Part shown: positions 63,418-64,000 of the stretch, piece after piece | How the letters are laid out: each line of letters opens with the position of its first letter | Numbering within the stretch: the stretch's first letter is position 1 | NCBI RefSeq assembly: GCF_000524195.1 | Contig: NW_020170390.1 | Location: 503,192 to 567,191, forward strand | DNA length: 64,000 nucleotides | Reading direction: 5' to 3' | Source: Echinococcus granulosus | Taxonomy: Eukaryota > Platyhelminthes > Cestoda > Cyclophyllidea > Taeniidae | Notes under the pieces: generated by a model | The model's input: only the letters and a program-made list of their open reading frames with translations | What the model was told of the DNA's origin: nothing | The model's database searches: none | Position numbers and translations under genes: made by a program

Positions 63418-64000
63418 TTATTGTGAAACTACTTTTATGCTATTGAAACGAAAAAAGAATGTCGAATTCGAAACCAACCTTAAAGCATTTCCAACTCCTG
63501 TTAATTTGTCATTTAACCTATTCATTCTTATCTAAAGTTACTTATTAACAATAAAAATCCTCCTGAGTACTTTGCGATTTCAGCTTACTCTTCATTTTGT
63601 AATACCATTCTACTACCTCAGGTGATTAAACGCCAGGCGATTCGGATACGCAGAGTGGCGATCAGTGCCTATGAGCAGACCTAAATATATCAAATGCGGA
63701 AAATAAAGCCTTGCAGTGTGAATGAAGGCTTCACTGCCACATAAAATAGATTTATTTTCTAAACTGCACCAGGTCGTTTGGACAAGGAATCCCAACCTCT
63801 ATTAAAATTTTTGATCGCAGATGAGGTAGGCGGAAATACAAATACGAAAAGGGAATAGCTGGTAATTTGCGGTTCGGTGATAATTAGGCAGGCAGTGCTC
63901 GCCATTGACCTCCTAAGACACTGTTAATACCAGTGCTTCGATCTAACTTAGTGGTGAATCCATTGCTTGCCATTTTGCTAACGAAACTCAAATTCATAGA

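Noticed and set aside
1..64000. CRISPR arrays, bacterial operons, rRNA genes or intact retrotransposons
   Set aside because: I found no regularly spaced repeats, no rRNA-like stretches and no reverse-transcriptase or integrase motifs in the open frames.

Overview
This is a eukaryotic, AT-rich and intron-rich window, most likely from a parasitic flatworm (cestode or trematode). Three things point there. Several introns are only 30-34 nt long and others run to kilobases. There are two dynein LC8-type light chain genes, a family that is expanded in parasitic flatworms. There is also an intronless peptide-receptor-like GPCR. The species cannot be fixed from the sequence alone. Real genes occupy under a quarter of the bases; most short ORFs are chance or antisense shadows.

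Layout. 0.2-5.0 kb (+): a secreted mosaic protein with a CUB-like region, four LDL-receptor class A repeats, a long Glu/Ser/Thr-rich linker and a trypsin-like domain that has lost its catalytic triad. 8.2-10.2 kb (+): a divergent LC8 light chain in two exons. 11.5-16.5 kb (-): DRC3 (LRRC48), a subunit of the nexin-dynein regulatory complex, in nine exons. 18.1-19.5 kb (-): a coiled-coil protein in at least nine small exons separated mostly by 30-34 nt introns; its 5' end is not resolved. 20.4-41.6 kb (+): VPS53, the GARP/EARP tethering-complex subunit, in fifteen exons, with tiny introns at the 5' end and very large introns (up to 7.65 kb) at the 3' end. 48.6-49.35 kb (-): a conserved LC8 light chain in two exons. 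56.5-57.7 kb (+): a single-exon rhodopsin-like GPCR. 62.6-63.4 kb (-): a possible terminal part of an unrecognised gene. The rest is intergenic or intronic, with a few repeat-like or tRNA-derived-looking stretches.

Functional themes. Three loci concern dynein or cilia (two LC8 chains and DRC3), and the coiled-coil protein next to DRC3 could be ciliary or centrosomal. VPS53 belongs to endosome-to-Golgi and recycling-endosome tethering. There is no operon-like arrangement. VPS53 and the coiled-coil gene are divergently transcribed from a spacer of at most 0.9 kb. I found no clearly novel multi-gene system. The most unusual items are the triad-less protease mosaic, the LC8 paralogue with a changed cargo groove, the ultrashort introns, and a few unexplained open exons. 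Exon boundaries were placed by hand from GT/AG sites and reading phase, with family alignments made from memory, and should be read as models.
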